Shown here one piece after another: positions 1 through 12,087 of a stretch of 60,000 bases of DNA. How positions within the stretch are numbered: position 1 is the stretch's first letter; every line of letters begins with the position of its first letter. This DNA is from Lineus longissimus (taxonomy: Eukaryota; Nemertea; Pilidiophora; Heteronemertea; Lineidae), in assembly GCF_910592395.1 (NCBI RefSeq), contig NC_088326.1:5029001-5089000 (forward strand), given 5' to 3'. The position numbers and the translations under genes are program-made. The notes beneath the pieces were generated by a model. The model did not search any database. It worked only from the letters and a program-made list of their open reading frames with translations, and was not told the DNA's origin.

Positions 1-720
1 ATCTATTCCTTTAATGGAATTATTTCCTCATAAGTTATGACTTCATTATCACTTACATTAATACAAGGATTTAACTCTATTAAGAATTCAAGAACAATAG
101 GCATTCCTCTGAAATTACGATTTTACTATCAGCCTCAATATTTATTTCAAATTTGATATGATTAGTACATTTGTTAACTTCTTTAGTACAGTTAAGTTCA
201 TACCTTTGAAGCTTAATCTGATCACCATCCTATACAGGTATGATACAAAAAAATATCTGAAGGTCTGTTGTTGAAGAGTGTTTTACTTTTATCAACCAGA
301 TTTGATTTTAATAAAAGATAAGAATTGTAAAAAAGAATAGGTCTGGTAGTGTAGTATTTCCTTTATTTGTAAACTTTCCTTTTTTAAATCCCATCAACTT
401 AAGAAACAATTTTTTTTCATTTAATGAGAATTTGTTATCCTCTGTAAGTTCAATTATTATGTAATTGTTGTTATCACAGTTTTTTTACATGTTTAATTTG
501 TTTATTATTAATTTCGTTTTGAATTTTATCACAAAACTCAATTAAACTAAAATGTTTTTCAAAGAATTCATCATTTTCATACTCTGGTATGAAATCCGAT
601 GTCCACCAAGAGTTGTAAAAGGTTATTGTCTTTAAAGTAATGGATTTTATGTTTATTTTATTTTGGTAAGTAGTACTCAAATGATGCTTCCTCACAGTTC
701 AATTCCTGTATTATGAAGTA
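1..720 (-). pseudogene. Polinton copy C: remnant of the second penton-like protein gene
   Basis: This stretch aligns on the minus strand with the gene at 20,516-21,517 (Polinton A) and 54,885-55,835 (Polinton B). The shared 3' end lies at positions 5-20. The N-terminal region encoding the ITFYNSWW motif lies near 590-640. Large internal deletions and several frameshifts leave only a 73-codon open stretch (474-695), and the start codon region at about 710-720 is altered. In A and B this gene is divergent from the polymerase gene, but here both lie on the minus strand, so copy C is rearranged. The identification by homology is firm and the gene is not functional. Confidence 0.8.
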
Positions 721-769
721 CATTGTATGCATCTGTATTTAAAAAATTAAAAATACTTAACTCTAATCT

Positions 770-3700
770 ACATCCCGAATGATAACATAGTAATCCCATC
801 CTAGTATGAATCTCTTGTCATCAAAAGGACTAAGACTTTTCTTATTTACTTCTTTAGATAAATCTGGTGTTTATCTGATATCAAGTGTCTCATCTTATGA
901 TTAAATGACTTACTATTCTCTAGACAGTCAACATAATCATTGAATGCAATATTTCCCTTTACTGCATTCTTTCCAATACCTTATAATTTCTTAGTAACTG
1001 AATAAGATTCTGTTTCTTTGATCGAGTCTTCGAACTTCGCTCCTGACACTTTTTCATGTTCTCTGGACATAGTCATAGTCTTGGTCCTGTAAGCATACAT
1101 TTTACTTCTAAGTGCAATGAATTCAGTCGATCTCTTCTCCTCCTAGCTCATCCTTAACCCTTTCGCGTCCACATACTTTTATAGTGTACCGTAGTCTCTG
1201 GCCGCATACTTTTTTGGAAGAATGCAGAAAATGAAATTTTTTGCTAAAAAAATCATAGAACTTTTATTGCTTGGAATATGAAGGTGAAACGTTTACAAAC
1301 TAATGGCCAGACCTTTTGCTACATGAGCATTGTCAAAGTTTAAAAAAAATTAACCCCTTGGGGTCTAAAATCTGGGGTCATTCGGTGCAAAAAGGGAAAT
1401 TTTCCTTTTTTTCACTTCAAAACGTTTAGAAAGTTTATTTCACTCAATTTCACTCAACAGCTTTGAAACTTTCAGGAAATGATGATAAGAACATAAGCTA
1501 ATAGCATGTAGTGTTTCAGGTCAAAAGATTAACCCCTTGTAGGCAAAATATTATAGTAACTGAGTGCAAGGGTCGACATTTTTTTCAAATTTTTCAATGA
1601 TTATGAACGGTTTTGAAATGAATCAAAATGGTTTACCTTTAGTTATTTATCACTGAAAACATTAAATTTTGGGAGGAAACATTCAAAGAACAATATAAAA
1701 GACCAGCTTTTGTTGTATCCCCCCCCCCCCCCCACCCCGGGCTTGGGGGTCGTGGGGGGTCGCAGGGGGCATGATTCGGATCATAGCTGATAAATGCTAA
1801 AAAAAACTCTTTTCAATTACCAGCTTGTTTGTTGAATTAATTAGGCAGATGTATGCCACAGCTTGAAGCAGGGTGTGATGTGGAGGGCTACCTGGCACTT
1901 AGGGCATTGGACTGATGACTCTGGCCTGGGAGGAGCACGTGGAAGGTCGTGGTTCACAACATATGGATTTGGATCCTTTCGACATTTGTGCACAAATGCG
2001 CAACTTCCTACGTCTCTTCACCCCAGGTGTAGCATCCTGAAAAGGAAGATCTTCAGGCCAATGCTCAGAGTATCTTGCCTCCAGCCTCACAGCATCTCCT
2101 GCATCAGAGAATAAGAGGTTCAGGGCTTGCACTTTGATAATCCATCTGATCGTCTTCATCGTCGCTATCTCCCCCAAAATCATCTTCAGAATCCATATGC
2201 ATAAAAATCTGGGCTATCTCATCAGTTTTCATCTTTTCTGAAAAGAATACCGGTAAGTGTTTTCTAACAAATCCACTTTGATTTGGCTCACAAAATACCT
2301 GCAGGGACAAGTGCACTTTGATGATGAAAAACATTACAATATATATGTCCTGTTATATTTCAGGGTTTGGGCCACTCCAACAAAAAGGTACCTGAAGCCT
2401 TCAAACACCCATACCTTGGCAAATCACAATCCTCAGGATGCATTTGAGATCACTGAGAAATGCATAAAACATGCATGAGAGCAAAATATAGTGTACAAAT
2501 CGTATAATCTGATGAAGAAGGGAGGCTGCATAGCATAGGCCTGAACCTTTCAGCACGTGGCCTCACAAAAACATCACTAAAACCACTCAAATCCTAGCTA
2601 AAACTGGCAATCAATGTATTTCTGAGACTTCAGGACTTAAAACTACGTGTTAGTAACAGTTACATGTGTAATAGGGCTTTTACCTATGGCTAGCAAAATC
2701 GAAAACCAGGAACAAATATCACACCATGCACGTGGTAAGATGCCCGACTAAAAGGTCAGTACCAGCTCCCAAACCGCCAATATAAGGTGTCAAAATTTGT
2801 ATAGATGGCGATACAATCTATGAAGCAGACAGTGTGCTCGTATTTTATCCCTAGTACACATAGTAGGCTCTACAAGCATTTGAATCGGGGAAGATAGGGT
2901 CCCGGACATGGCCGGGAGCGGCCGTCAACTGTTGGGAACGCAACCCGGCCATGCCCGGGAGCAGACGCGAAAGAGTTAAAATAACCTGGCACCTTCTTCT
3001 TGTTAGTGTCATAGAGAGGATGATCCTTGGGATAGTTACTGAAGTCGAAGTGGTCCTTTAACCCTTTGAGGTCTTTAGTTAAGTCATCAGTATTAATTTT
3101 CAATACAAAAGAATCTGTATCAAGATACCGTAGATGCAGGTTCTTCTCACCAAAATAAGGTTGAAGCACCTCATAGTAAAATTCATACATTAATAATTTA
3201 AGCAATGCAAGTACCGTAGCTCCTATGTAAATTGGCTTGTTGAATTTCATTGATGTTTTCCTCATACTAATAGCAGCATTATGTTCGTCAAATATGCATA
3301 TTGATGAAAACCTGGGATTGGCCATTACACTCCTGGCTCTTTCACCTTCTGTTACCAACTCAATCTCCATCCTGTTCCTTTTGTTCTCACAGGTCTTACT
3401 GTAGAAAGCATTATTCATCAGTTTAAAATAATCTTTCTCAAAGTCAGTCTTAGAATCCATCCTCCTTTTAGTATTAAAGTCAATGTATGTCGCCAACCAC
3501 TTAGACTGTTTAAAGCTGATCACAGAATGAACCTTCTCAAGTACCATTCCGTGCTTGAGGTAAAACTGTAGCATCCTGTATTGCACTATGTAGTTGGTCT
3601 TATCCTTTTGTGTAAGTATCAGTTTCTCTACATTTGATCTTATCATCACCCAGTAACTCTCTGAAGTAGTTTGAAATAGTTTGAAGTCTGTAGTATCAGG

Positions 3701-5489
3701 GAACATCTGTCTCGTTATTTTGAAGTCACTGTCTACCATTGATTTTGTAATGTTATCTAAACTGGACTGTAGAAATTTGTATGAGTCTAAGAAGTTTCTT
3801 ATTTTGAGGTAATTTAGTCATTAAATCTTTAATGAATAGGTGAGAATCATGATTACTTAGATTGTGAAAAAACACTGGAACGAACAACTTTTCATTCAGA
3901 TTGCAAGAGCTGTGAGCAGCACCTCTAAAACTACCACTGTAGTGATCATGGTCCTTGCCCTTATCATACCCTAGCAACTGATTGCAGTAGTAACAGTATG
4001 TTTCTTTGTGGTACCTCTCACAGTCTACATCTGTCATTGTTAGAGGAAAATTACTGTTCAATAAATTAGAGAATTGTTCTTCCATTTTGATAAGCCAATT
4101 ACAGAACACATCTACAACATCAGAGCCTCTATGACTTAAATACTGATTATTGTAAAGGTATTGGTAATCAGAATTAACATAAACTCCAACTGCTGATGCG
4201 TTCGGTTTAAAAAGTTTTTTACTAGTACTCTCTACTGATACTACAGGTATGTTTATTGATTCAAAATCTGTATAGATAACAAAATGAACTCTATTCTTTA
4301 TTAAATGTTTTTCAAACTTAAGTTGAGACAATTTACTGTTTGGTTCTGGCAAACTTATCTTACAATATTCATGTTCATTACATTTCTTCTTATGATTCTC
4401 AAGTGTAGAATTACGATAACAGTAATTCATGCATCTCCTACAGAGATACACAGTATGAGTGCCATTCCTGAAGAACATATTGATGTCAGTTATGCACATG
4501 AAATGACCCTTGAAATAAAGAATATCAATTACGTCATCGTCATCATAATTCTCACCATTCCATGACAGGTAGAGCTGTTCTAATTTTGCTTCACATATGT
4601 TTTTAGCAGTTTCGTTCTGTAACTTGAACATATTAATCTTGAGATTGTTATCACTCTCGATCTTAGGGATATCCTTTTGAATAAATACAGGAAATGAGTT
4701 GATCTTAATCTCATTTTCATACATCTTGTAGGGGTTAATTTCTGTAGCATTAAAACTTGTTTGCCCCTCACACGAAATGCTGTTGTGGTATTTAGTGGCC
4801 AGTAGGCTCCAGAGTAAACACTTCTGATCATTTGTTTCCACATTTATTACATTTTTAGTGTTAAAAGGTAATCTAATGTAATGACCACCTTTGCACCTCT
4901 TGTATGAACAGATTGTCATGTCACAGGACTCTGTTATGTTAAGAGACAAGCCACTTATTTGAAAGTATCTCTCCTCAATCTGTGCTTTAATGTAATTAAG
5001 CTGTTTTTTTACTGCATAGATTGCCTGATTCCTTGAAATTATGCTTTCCATTGGAGACTGAATGGGGTGGGTAACTGTATCAACTTGCTGAGCCAAGCTC
5101 TGCTCTACGGTCTTAGGTATGTTGAACTGGGCGAAAACTGATATGCTTATTTTATGGTGGTAATCAGTGAGCTTAAAAAGTACTTCCTCTAATTTCTCCC
5201 TGTATTCAAAAACCTGTTTAGCTTCTCTATCAATATTCACTCTAATGGTAACAACAGGCTTGCCATATTCCTTTGCCAACTCAATTCCTTTAAATTTATT
5301 GATGTCATCAAGCTCACCAGTCTCAAAGGAAAGCTTTTTATTTACTTTAGGGATTAGTGATAGAATAGAAGGTACTTGTACCATTAATTTATTTAATTGC
5401 CCCTTCGTCTTACTGTGAGCTGCCATATTGCTGTATGCAATAGATTTATTGCACGTTGGGCAATTAACCTTTTGGTTTTTATCACTCAT
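770..5489 (-). pseudogene. PolB: Polinton copy C: protein-primed family B DNA polymerase, broken
   Basis: Homologous to the polymerase at 50,977-54,828. It starts at 5,489 with a Cys2His2-like zinc-finger N-terminus whose last histidine is replaced by glutamine (TKGQ instead of TKGH). The first 560 codons are open down to 3,753 and include the exonuclease region (YTDFESI) and a CYYCNQ...DHDHYSG zinc site. Around 3,650-3,800 the frame breaks and about 270 codons are deleted, covering the region just before and including polymerase motif A. The second open stretch (2,976-3,739) keeps motif B in altered form (NAFYSKTCEN) and motif C (YLDTDSF). The C-terminal part continues at 770-1,157, beyond a transposon inserted at 1,158-2,975. 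Degenerate twin-hairpin units lie at about 1,019-1,075. A dead copy. Confidence 0.9.
1158..2975. mobile_element. piggyBac-like DNA transposon, non-autonomous, inserted in copy C polymerase
   Basis: Flanked by TTAA on both sides (1,154-1,157 and 2,976-2,979). It has short terminal inverted repeats, CCCTTTCGCGTC on the left and CTCTTTCGCGTC (reverse complement) on the right. Removing it rejoins the polymerase reading region exactly, so the ends are secure. TTAA duplication and a CCC-type terminus are the hallmarks of piggyBac. Inside, the minus strand has an acidic Asp/Ser/Glu-rich stretch (about 2,140-2,200) and a Cys/Arg-rich stretch (about 1,920-2,020) that could be remnants of a piggyBac transposase N- and C-terminus. 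No full transposase is present. A run of C lies at about 1,721-1,734. Confidence 0.8.
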
Positions 5490-5503
5490 TATTTAGATTA
5501 AAA

Positions 5504-5617
5504 ATTGTTATTAAATTTCACTCACATGTACAGCTGACATACCAGGAAGTTCATAGATTAAAATATTTTATTAAATTTCACTCACTCAAATGTACAGCTG
5601 ACATACCAGGAAGTTCA
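5504..5617. repeat. Tandem duplication of ~60 bp beside copy C polymerase start
   Basis: Two near-identical units, each with a TTATTAAATTTCACTCAC core followed by ATGTACAGCTGACATACC. The second unit has a 4-bp insertion (TCAA). It marks the edge of recognisable Polinton homology upstream of the copy C polymerase. Confidence 0.8.
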
Positions 5618-6955
5618 GACAATCAATACCACCTTATGCTCGTTCTTGAATAGGTTTCTTTTTGAATCTAGTCCAAAGGTTAGTTTTATTCTAAAGATTA
5701 AAACTGAACTCTTCACTCGAGTGAGTCACACGGATTGCATGAATCAGCTGTGTTGTTGTTATTAAATACCAGTGTACAGACTTTACAGACTTTACAGACT
5801 TTACATGTTGTAATAAGTCTAAAGTAATAGGAAAATGCATGCTAGGTTATTTCGGGTTTTTATTGGAAATAAGGCAACTTCAATTAGGGTATGCATAGTA
5901 TGCATACCCTAATTAATAGGTTTTGGCCTTATGTTTCAACTACAAAAGTGTCAGATTCGTGGATCGCATTTCCTATTACTCAGAACCGGGCGCTCTCTCC
6001 GTGTATCTACATTAAGGCGATGGTCGTGGCGGACACTTTGATGCTCATTCAACACGCGGTTTTTCGCCCGGTAGTTTGAGTTGGGACAAGTCGATGAAGA
6101 CCTAGGAGAGACATTTTCCAGGTAGGCACAGTCTAGCGAAAAAAACTGTCGGCAAAAAAACGATGATCTGAATGATATCTTCCTTGGGACGTCATTTTCG
6201 CCATCATGACCAACCAGTTTTTGGCGCCAAGGCCAGTCCTCCTCCCTCACTCAGTAAACTCAAGGGGAAGGGGCCAGATTTTTTGTTCGGATCCTTGGTT
6301 TTGCCGATCCACCGTCGTTGTGCGTATATCCATACTTCACCGCCGATAAACTCCCCCCCCCCCCCCGCTCGGCCGTCAGAAGGGCTGTTACTTTATCAGT
6401 AGTCTCCCTGCATTCCCTTCTTTTCCCACCCGTCCCTGTCGCGACAACACTTACATTACACTGACTCATGTTTGTCTCACGAGAAAGGCACTGAATGCCA
6501 TCATAATGGAAGACCTGGTGTTCAATGGGTAACAGTTCCAGGGATGCTGATCTAACCCAAATGCTGAGTTCATTATGTATAGGAGAAGGGTAAGGTTGGC
6601 ACTATTAATTCAGGCCTCATTCAATTACTCTGTGTCGAGCAAATTGATTGGCCGCCCGTTTATGATGGTTCGTCCGACGGATTTCCTAGCCCTTTGTGTC
6701 GGCGGTAAAAGCAGGAGACTCTAAGACTGATATTCACCAACGATGAGTCGCATGGACATGAAGTAGATTGTTTGCCTTTTGTTATTTTCATTTTAATACT
6801 GTCACTCGATTTGCCAGTGCGCTTTCACTACGCTACCGATGCCTTGGATACATCAGCGTCTTTTTATTTGAATGACTCTAGGTACATGCAATATTGAGAC
6901 AAAGAATTGTTGGTTCGATCAATTTTATTCTCATAATGACTTTTCCATGAAGTTC
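5618..6955. other. Intergenic DNA without recognised gene
   Basis: Only short open stretches with no family signature are seen. There is a triplicated 11-bp unit (ACAGACTTTAC) near 5,771-5,804, an imperfect palindrome around 5,885-5,915 and a C-run at about 6,353-6,366. No conserved coding pattern was recognised. Confidence 0.6.
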
Positions 6956-9744
6956 TTACATGCGGCTAATGCGGCTAACATCACCCGCATCGCCGATGCA
7001 GTTTTCAAAGTGTCGAAAGATTGTATCAGCGTCATTCCCTCCGCTTATACCGCCGATGCAGTTCTCTGTCTCTGAGCCACATCGTCCGGGCAGGAATGTT
7101 GCCCGTCGCGTGCGGTAGAATGCCTTCCCATAGGTCGTACCGCGCACGTTCATCTGCACCGTCTTTCGCCATTCGGTACCGTCGCCGCAGGTAGAGATGA
7201 CGTCGATGTCAATGTCGTTGGTGTTGAGCCTGTATCTGTTGATGGTGCCGATGATCATAGCCGCACCAGGACCTTGGTATGACAAATCCTTACCAGTCGA
7301 GTCCTCGGAACCTGTACTCGTTTCATCCGTTTCTGCCCTCTCGATGGTTGTGGCTCCGCCTCGTGTATGTTCCGCACCAAAGCTTAGTGTCGTACCAGAA
7401 CCAAGGAATCCAGCAGTTAATGTGGCACTGACTTGGAGCGAAGTAGCCCAGTTGTATTCACGACCATTTGCTATGGTAAAAGCCGCAGTTCGGGTTACGG
7501 AGTCGGTTCTGTATAATTTGAGCGTTGACGTATCTTTACTGCAGGTCTGGTCAGCATTGATTCCTATCATGGTCTCTCCCTCATCGACGGTTTCAATGGG
7601 GTTTACAACTTCGAGCTTCCTTACCTGACAACCGACGTACAAACAGGTAGCGATGCTCCATACGCGGTCGCTGAAAAGAGAGAGAATGCCAATCCAGAAA
7701 TTGCGCTGAGTAGGATAACGAGGCGTTACGTATAGGAGGCAGGATAGAACTGTTCTCTCCTCAGAGCAAGATGACAGTATAAAATGTGTCTGGAGATTTA
7801 GAGACCTTAGCAATGTACCCAATTAATTTATTACGCTTATCAGTTAATCACATACTCGCGTATATTCCTCTCCATCAATTTTTTGCAAGAACACGAGTTT
7901 AGTACAAGAAAATGAACCGAGAGCGAGAAATCGGCTATTGTTAAATTTGCGCATATTAATTCAAATATGGCGTCACTGCTCTCCGATTGGCTAATGTGTT
8001 GTAAAGTCTCCGGCTAGCCAAACAGGGTAGAAATTTGTATCTGTTTGGCAAGCCGGGCATGCCAAACTGTGCTGATTGTCAGTGCTGTTCGGCAAGCGGC
8101 TCTCCAAACAGGGCAAAAATGATCCCCGTTCGGTGAACGGTTTGCCAAATATACCCGGCCTCGATTTTTAAGACCAGGTTGGCCGACTGACATGCCAGAT
8201 TGATACAATTAGTAAAAAGTATGACAAAACTGCTTGTTTATAACACACTACCCGAATACACTGTGAATGTGTAATTTACTAATGCGTATGCGTACGGGGG
8301 GGGGGGATGGTTGTTACGGTCAGAGCATACAAGGTGTGTTTAAGGGGAAGGGGATCAGAAAAAATTGGTGGTTGGGGAAAAATACTTTATGGATGGCCCT
8401 TTTCCAACCCAGTGTATAAAATTCTGTGACAAATATGCATTGAAACCTTCCTTAGCTGTCACCTGGACAATACTTGTCAGTCCAGGATGATGTCCTAAAT
8501 AGAGAGGTTCTAGTGGACGCTAGTTTTGGTCCTAAATTGGTTGTTTATATTCAAAGTTACGTCTTTATTAAGGACAGCACTTGTCAGTTCCGTGGGTGTC
8601 CTAAGTAGAGAGGGACTAGTGGACACTAGTTTTGGTCCTAAATTGGTTGTTTCCATTCAAAGTTACCTCTCTATTAAGGACAGCACTTCTCAGTTCGGTG
8701 GGTGTCCTCAGTAGAGAGTTTCTACTGTAGTTCCTACTCACCCTCTGTTGCCCTGTTCCAATTTTTCCACCGGGATGAACGAGGTGAGTCCGTACATCGC
8801 TCGATCGACCTGAAAGTCTTTTACCATGGTTTCACCCCACTTGTTGATGTCACGCTCGGTTCTACATTCAGTCGCAGGTTTCGTATTGAGCTAAAAGACG
8901 TTGTTGGTTGTGAGATTAAAAACCCTAGCCAATTAACTACTTAGGTGGTGGCGTAGTCCGTCGGCTATATATGTCACACCAGCATTCGACCTTACGATAA
9001 TCTGTTGTAGCGGGAAATTCACCATAACATTTTTACGGATACGGAATTTCTTTCACAGAGGCTTTAAACCCTTGAGACAAAGGCATGAAATTTTCTTAGA
9101 TGAATACCTAGTTCATAAACTATATGATTAGTGAAAGAAAATCCCTATGCCTTCATAAATGAGTGGTCATGTAATACATTGCGTACATTTCAAATATTGT
9201 AGTTCCTTGGTAAATAACCTGGGAACGGAAAAACCGCCTAGGTGTGCGACGTATAGCTGTAGGTGATTTAAATGACTGCGACAAGGCCACGTCTTTATGC
9301 CTGGTTGAGCAGTTGGGCGACAAATGAGCTGGCTACAAAGCAGGACCAAAGATATTGAAGTGTACTTGCCTTACAGCATTTGTAAGTCCAGATCCTTCCT
9401 TTACCACCGTTGTAACGAGACTTAACACCGGTTATAACTGGCTTGACTTGTGGATTCATGAGTGTATCAAGATCATCACCCTCATCATTGCCGCAGTAGA
9501 AGATAATGCTGCCTTCTTGTTCGACCATATCTTCGCTCCAAATACAATCTTCTCCCACGAATCCTTCCGTACAACCGTACTCCCATTTTCTGTCGTTTCT
9601 ACCATTGTATTGGCTGTTCATCCTGTTGAGGTGATGGAGACTTGGACATTCGAATTCGAAATCACTTTCGTAGGAAGTCCATTTGGCCGTGCTGCTCTGC
9701 ATGCAGCTGGCGATTACCGCCAGGAGAACTGGTTTGACTATCAT
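6956..9744 (-). CDS. Host two-exon gene: dermatopontin-like N-terminus fused to aerolysin-like pore-forming region
   Basis: Exon 1 is 9,744-9,370 (125 codons) and exon 2 is 7,624-6,956. The exon 1 donor reads AAG|GCAAGT, a GC-type donor, and the exon 2 acceptor is TTGTCAG|GTAAGG. Both are in phase 0, so the frame continues. Exon 1 begins with a hydrophobic signal peptide (about residues 1-20) followed by a repeated W-x-Y / N-S-x-Y-N-G-x-x-D-R-x-W pattern with paired cysteines, typical of dermatopontin and hemagglutinin/amebocyte aggregation factor proteins. Exon 2 encodes about 220 residues rich in Ser, Thr and Gly in alternating beta-strand patterns, with a central TLTAGFLGSGTTLSFGAEHT region. 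This resembles the transmembrane-hairpin module of aerolysin-type beta pore-forming proteins. A secreted defence, venom or lectin-like role is inferred. The fold assignment of exon 2 is tentative and the splice model is untested. Confidence 0.6.
8010..8056. repeat. Near-perfect palindrome in the intron
   Basis: Two 16-bp arms (CCGGCTAGCCAAACAG and its complement, one mismatch) around a 15-bp loop. Related CCAAACAGGG / GGTTTGCC pieces continue to about 8,200, so this may be the core of a degraded foldback element inside the intron of the aerolysin-like gene. Confidence 0.6.
8468..8720. repeat. 106-bp tandem repeat in the intron
   Basis: The TGTCCTAA(A/G)TAGAGAGG landmark recurs at 8,491, 8,597 and (as TGTCCTCAGTAGAGAG) 8,703, giving a 106-bp period and a little over two units. 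Units include TCCTAAATTGGTTGTTT and ATTAAGGACAGCACTT. Confidence 0.8.
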
Positions 9745-9960
9745 AGTATGGCTTCCTAGAACAGGGAAAAGTTCGCTGTCAATAAAGTATACAATTCACA
9801 ATCATAGTGTGGTTTCCAAGAAAAAGGAATAAAGTATGCTATCAATCAATTATACAATATTATTTTGAATCATAGTGTGGCTTCCTAGAAAAGGGAATAA
9901 ACTACACTGTCAACAAAGTATAGAATACTCAATCGTAGTGTGGCTTCAAACAACCTGGAA
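9740..9960. repeat. Tandem ~60-68 bp repeats immediately upstream of the host gene start
   Basis: Four units begin with ATCATAGTRTGGYTTCC or a close variant and contain GTCAAYAAAGTATA. The first unit overlaps the start codon of the minus-strand gene at 9,744, so the repeat array occupies its 5' leader or promoter. Whether it regulates the gene is not shown by the sequence. Confidence 0.7.
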
Positions 9961-11416
9961 AAAGTGTGCCATCCACACACCCCTAGCTAGGCATTTCAAG
10001 AGGGCTGCAGCGCCATGCCTTAGAAAACAATTTTGAAATGCGCCTTGCCGCTAAAATATGTTTCTTGCCACGCCATGCCCTCCTTTTTTACCACACTGCC
10101 TAAAAAAAAGAGCAAACTAGCTCCTTTTATGAGCCTAGAATCTGTGCCATTTGAAGCGAGTCTCAATCCCCAGTTTGGCCTTAATATGTAACATATACCT
10201 TCCATGTGCCACTTGAGGTTAGGCGTAGTTGTGCGAGTGTCAATTATGCTCGTTCAAATTCTAGGCCATATAGTGAACAAATAGCAGAGATGACCCATGT
10301 TTTCACATTAAATGAAAAACTAGATGCATTTGGCTATCTGCCGGTGGTAATGGCATTCCCAAATCATTCATTTTGAACCGATTGAGGCCGTTTGAATATC
10401 TCACCCATCATGCCATTTCTTTGTCAATTATTTACAATTTTCAGGATCCAAGTGGTGTCAAAGGTGTCGCGACCTATCGGTGAACTTATGAATTAAATGC
10501 AATAAAAATGTTGCAGACTTCTTCTCTGGATTCATATGAACCCAGAAATGTATGGATTATGGTGCCTATGATGTACGATCAGGCATCAGCAGGAACTGAA
10601 AGACTACCTCGTGTCGGTTGCCCGGGGCCTATTTGACGCTGCCCTTGACGCCGTTCCCTGCACTGTGTAATGCCACCGTACCAGATTGTTATGAGATGTT
10701 CCCGCGGTTACGTAATCTGGGCTCTGACGTCACTCGTCACTCGTCACTGCTCAAATAATTCTGTGACGTTTTTACTTTTTGTCATTGCGACAGTCGTGCT
10801 TTGGTCTCGTTAGGGACTTTTTTCCCGAATGTTCGCGATGATGACTTGCCCTATTAACAGGACGTAACATCTATTTTAAAATGCTTTTCCAATGTCATTG
10901 CATGAGGACAACCCATGTGTATCGTATATCACTGGAAACGCCCTATTCCCCTGATTCTGCAGGATTTTAAATCGGGCATTTTATTTCTTTTAATCATAAG
11001 CATCGCATTTGCTCCTAGCTCTGTTCACCATCCCAAATGGAAATATCGCCAATTGGGCCGGACAATCACGGAAAACCCCAAATATTATACAATTTTTTCT
11101 GGACAATTCTTACAGTGACCATTCTCCCGTGAAAGACTATTGCTTACGCTACACAAATGGCACTGAACGGCATTTCAACACGGGGCCGACGCACATCCCA
11201 AGTTCAGTGTACACATACGTCGACAACAACAGTATAGTTTTGGTCCTTCATGAAAAAAGAAGAGTCCTCTGTGACTGCCCTGATGTTCCCGATTTGGGGT
11301 TTTGAGGTTGAATTGGCGTGTCCTCCGTCCTGGTGTGGAGTGGAGGGGAGCCGGGGAGATTTGGTTCTTCCATGTCGTCTGCGGCGAAAGTCTCTAGTCA
11401 AAATCGGAAATAAAAC
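9961..11416. other. Intergenic DNA without recognised gene
   Basis: Short open stretches only, with no recognisable protein family or RNA gene. Confidence 0.55.
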
Positions 11417-12087
11417 TGTGAAACGTAAAGAGGGCTGACTTGTCCCGTACGCGGATTAGACCGTTGTGATTGAACGTTGCGTCAATCAGTGTCAATACCT
11501 TTGCATTGTCCTAAAGTCGCTGCGTCATCCGTGGATTCGGTGACGTCGGGTTGACCCGTGGCGTCGCTCTTCGCGGAGAGACGTTCCCTTCGATGACGCA
11601 ATTTGGCGTCAGTTTCATTCCTTTATTTTGCAAAGCCAGCACAACCCTTCAGTGTACTGCTTTGGCAATACATTGGTGAATATGGACCCTTTCGGGACAT
11701 ACTCACAGTCTTACCACACATAAGATTTCACAGGGTTCACTTTGGTACCTGCACCATACTCCGTCTTTCCCGCACTGATTACTGATGAGAAAACACCTTT
11801 TCGAAACCGTTTTCATGGCAACCTCACCCGGCGAGCCAAACCCGCAAACACACTATATGTCGACACCTATGGGGACACATGCGCAACCCAGTTTTCCCAC
11901 CAAATCTGACGCCAAATTGCGTCATCGAAGGGAACGTCTCTCCACGAAGAGCGACGCCACGGGTCAACCCGACGTCACCGAATCCACGGATGACGCAGCG
12001 ACACGGTATTGACACTGATTGACGCAACGTTCAATCACAACGGTCTAATCCGCGTACGGGACAAGTCAGCCCTCTTTACGTTTCACA
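11417..12087. mobile_element. Foldback (MITE-like) element, arms ~182-196 bp
   Basis: The left arm is 11,417-11,612 and the right arm 11,906-12,087, near-perfect inverted copies ending in TGTGAAACGTAAAGAGGGC. The left arm carries about 14 extra bases. About 293 bp of unrelated DNA separates the arms. The arms are rich in GACGCAA / TTGCGTC motifs. No transposase is present and no convincing target duplication was seen. Confidence 0.75.

Noticed and set aside
1863-2334. Separate genes inside the piggyBac-like element
   Set aside because: Short overlapping frames on both strands. Only weak compositional likeness to transposase ends, so not called as CDS.
7197-7628. Plus-strand 143-codon ORF
   Set aside because: It is the antisense shadow of exon 2 of the minus-strand aerolysin-like gene, which has the recognisable protein pattern and splice site.
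9355-9759. Plus-strand 134-codon ORF
   Set aside because: Antisense shadow of the dermatopontin-like exon 1.
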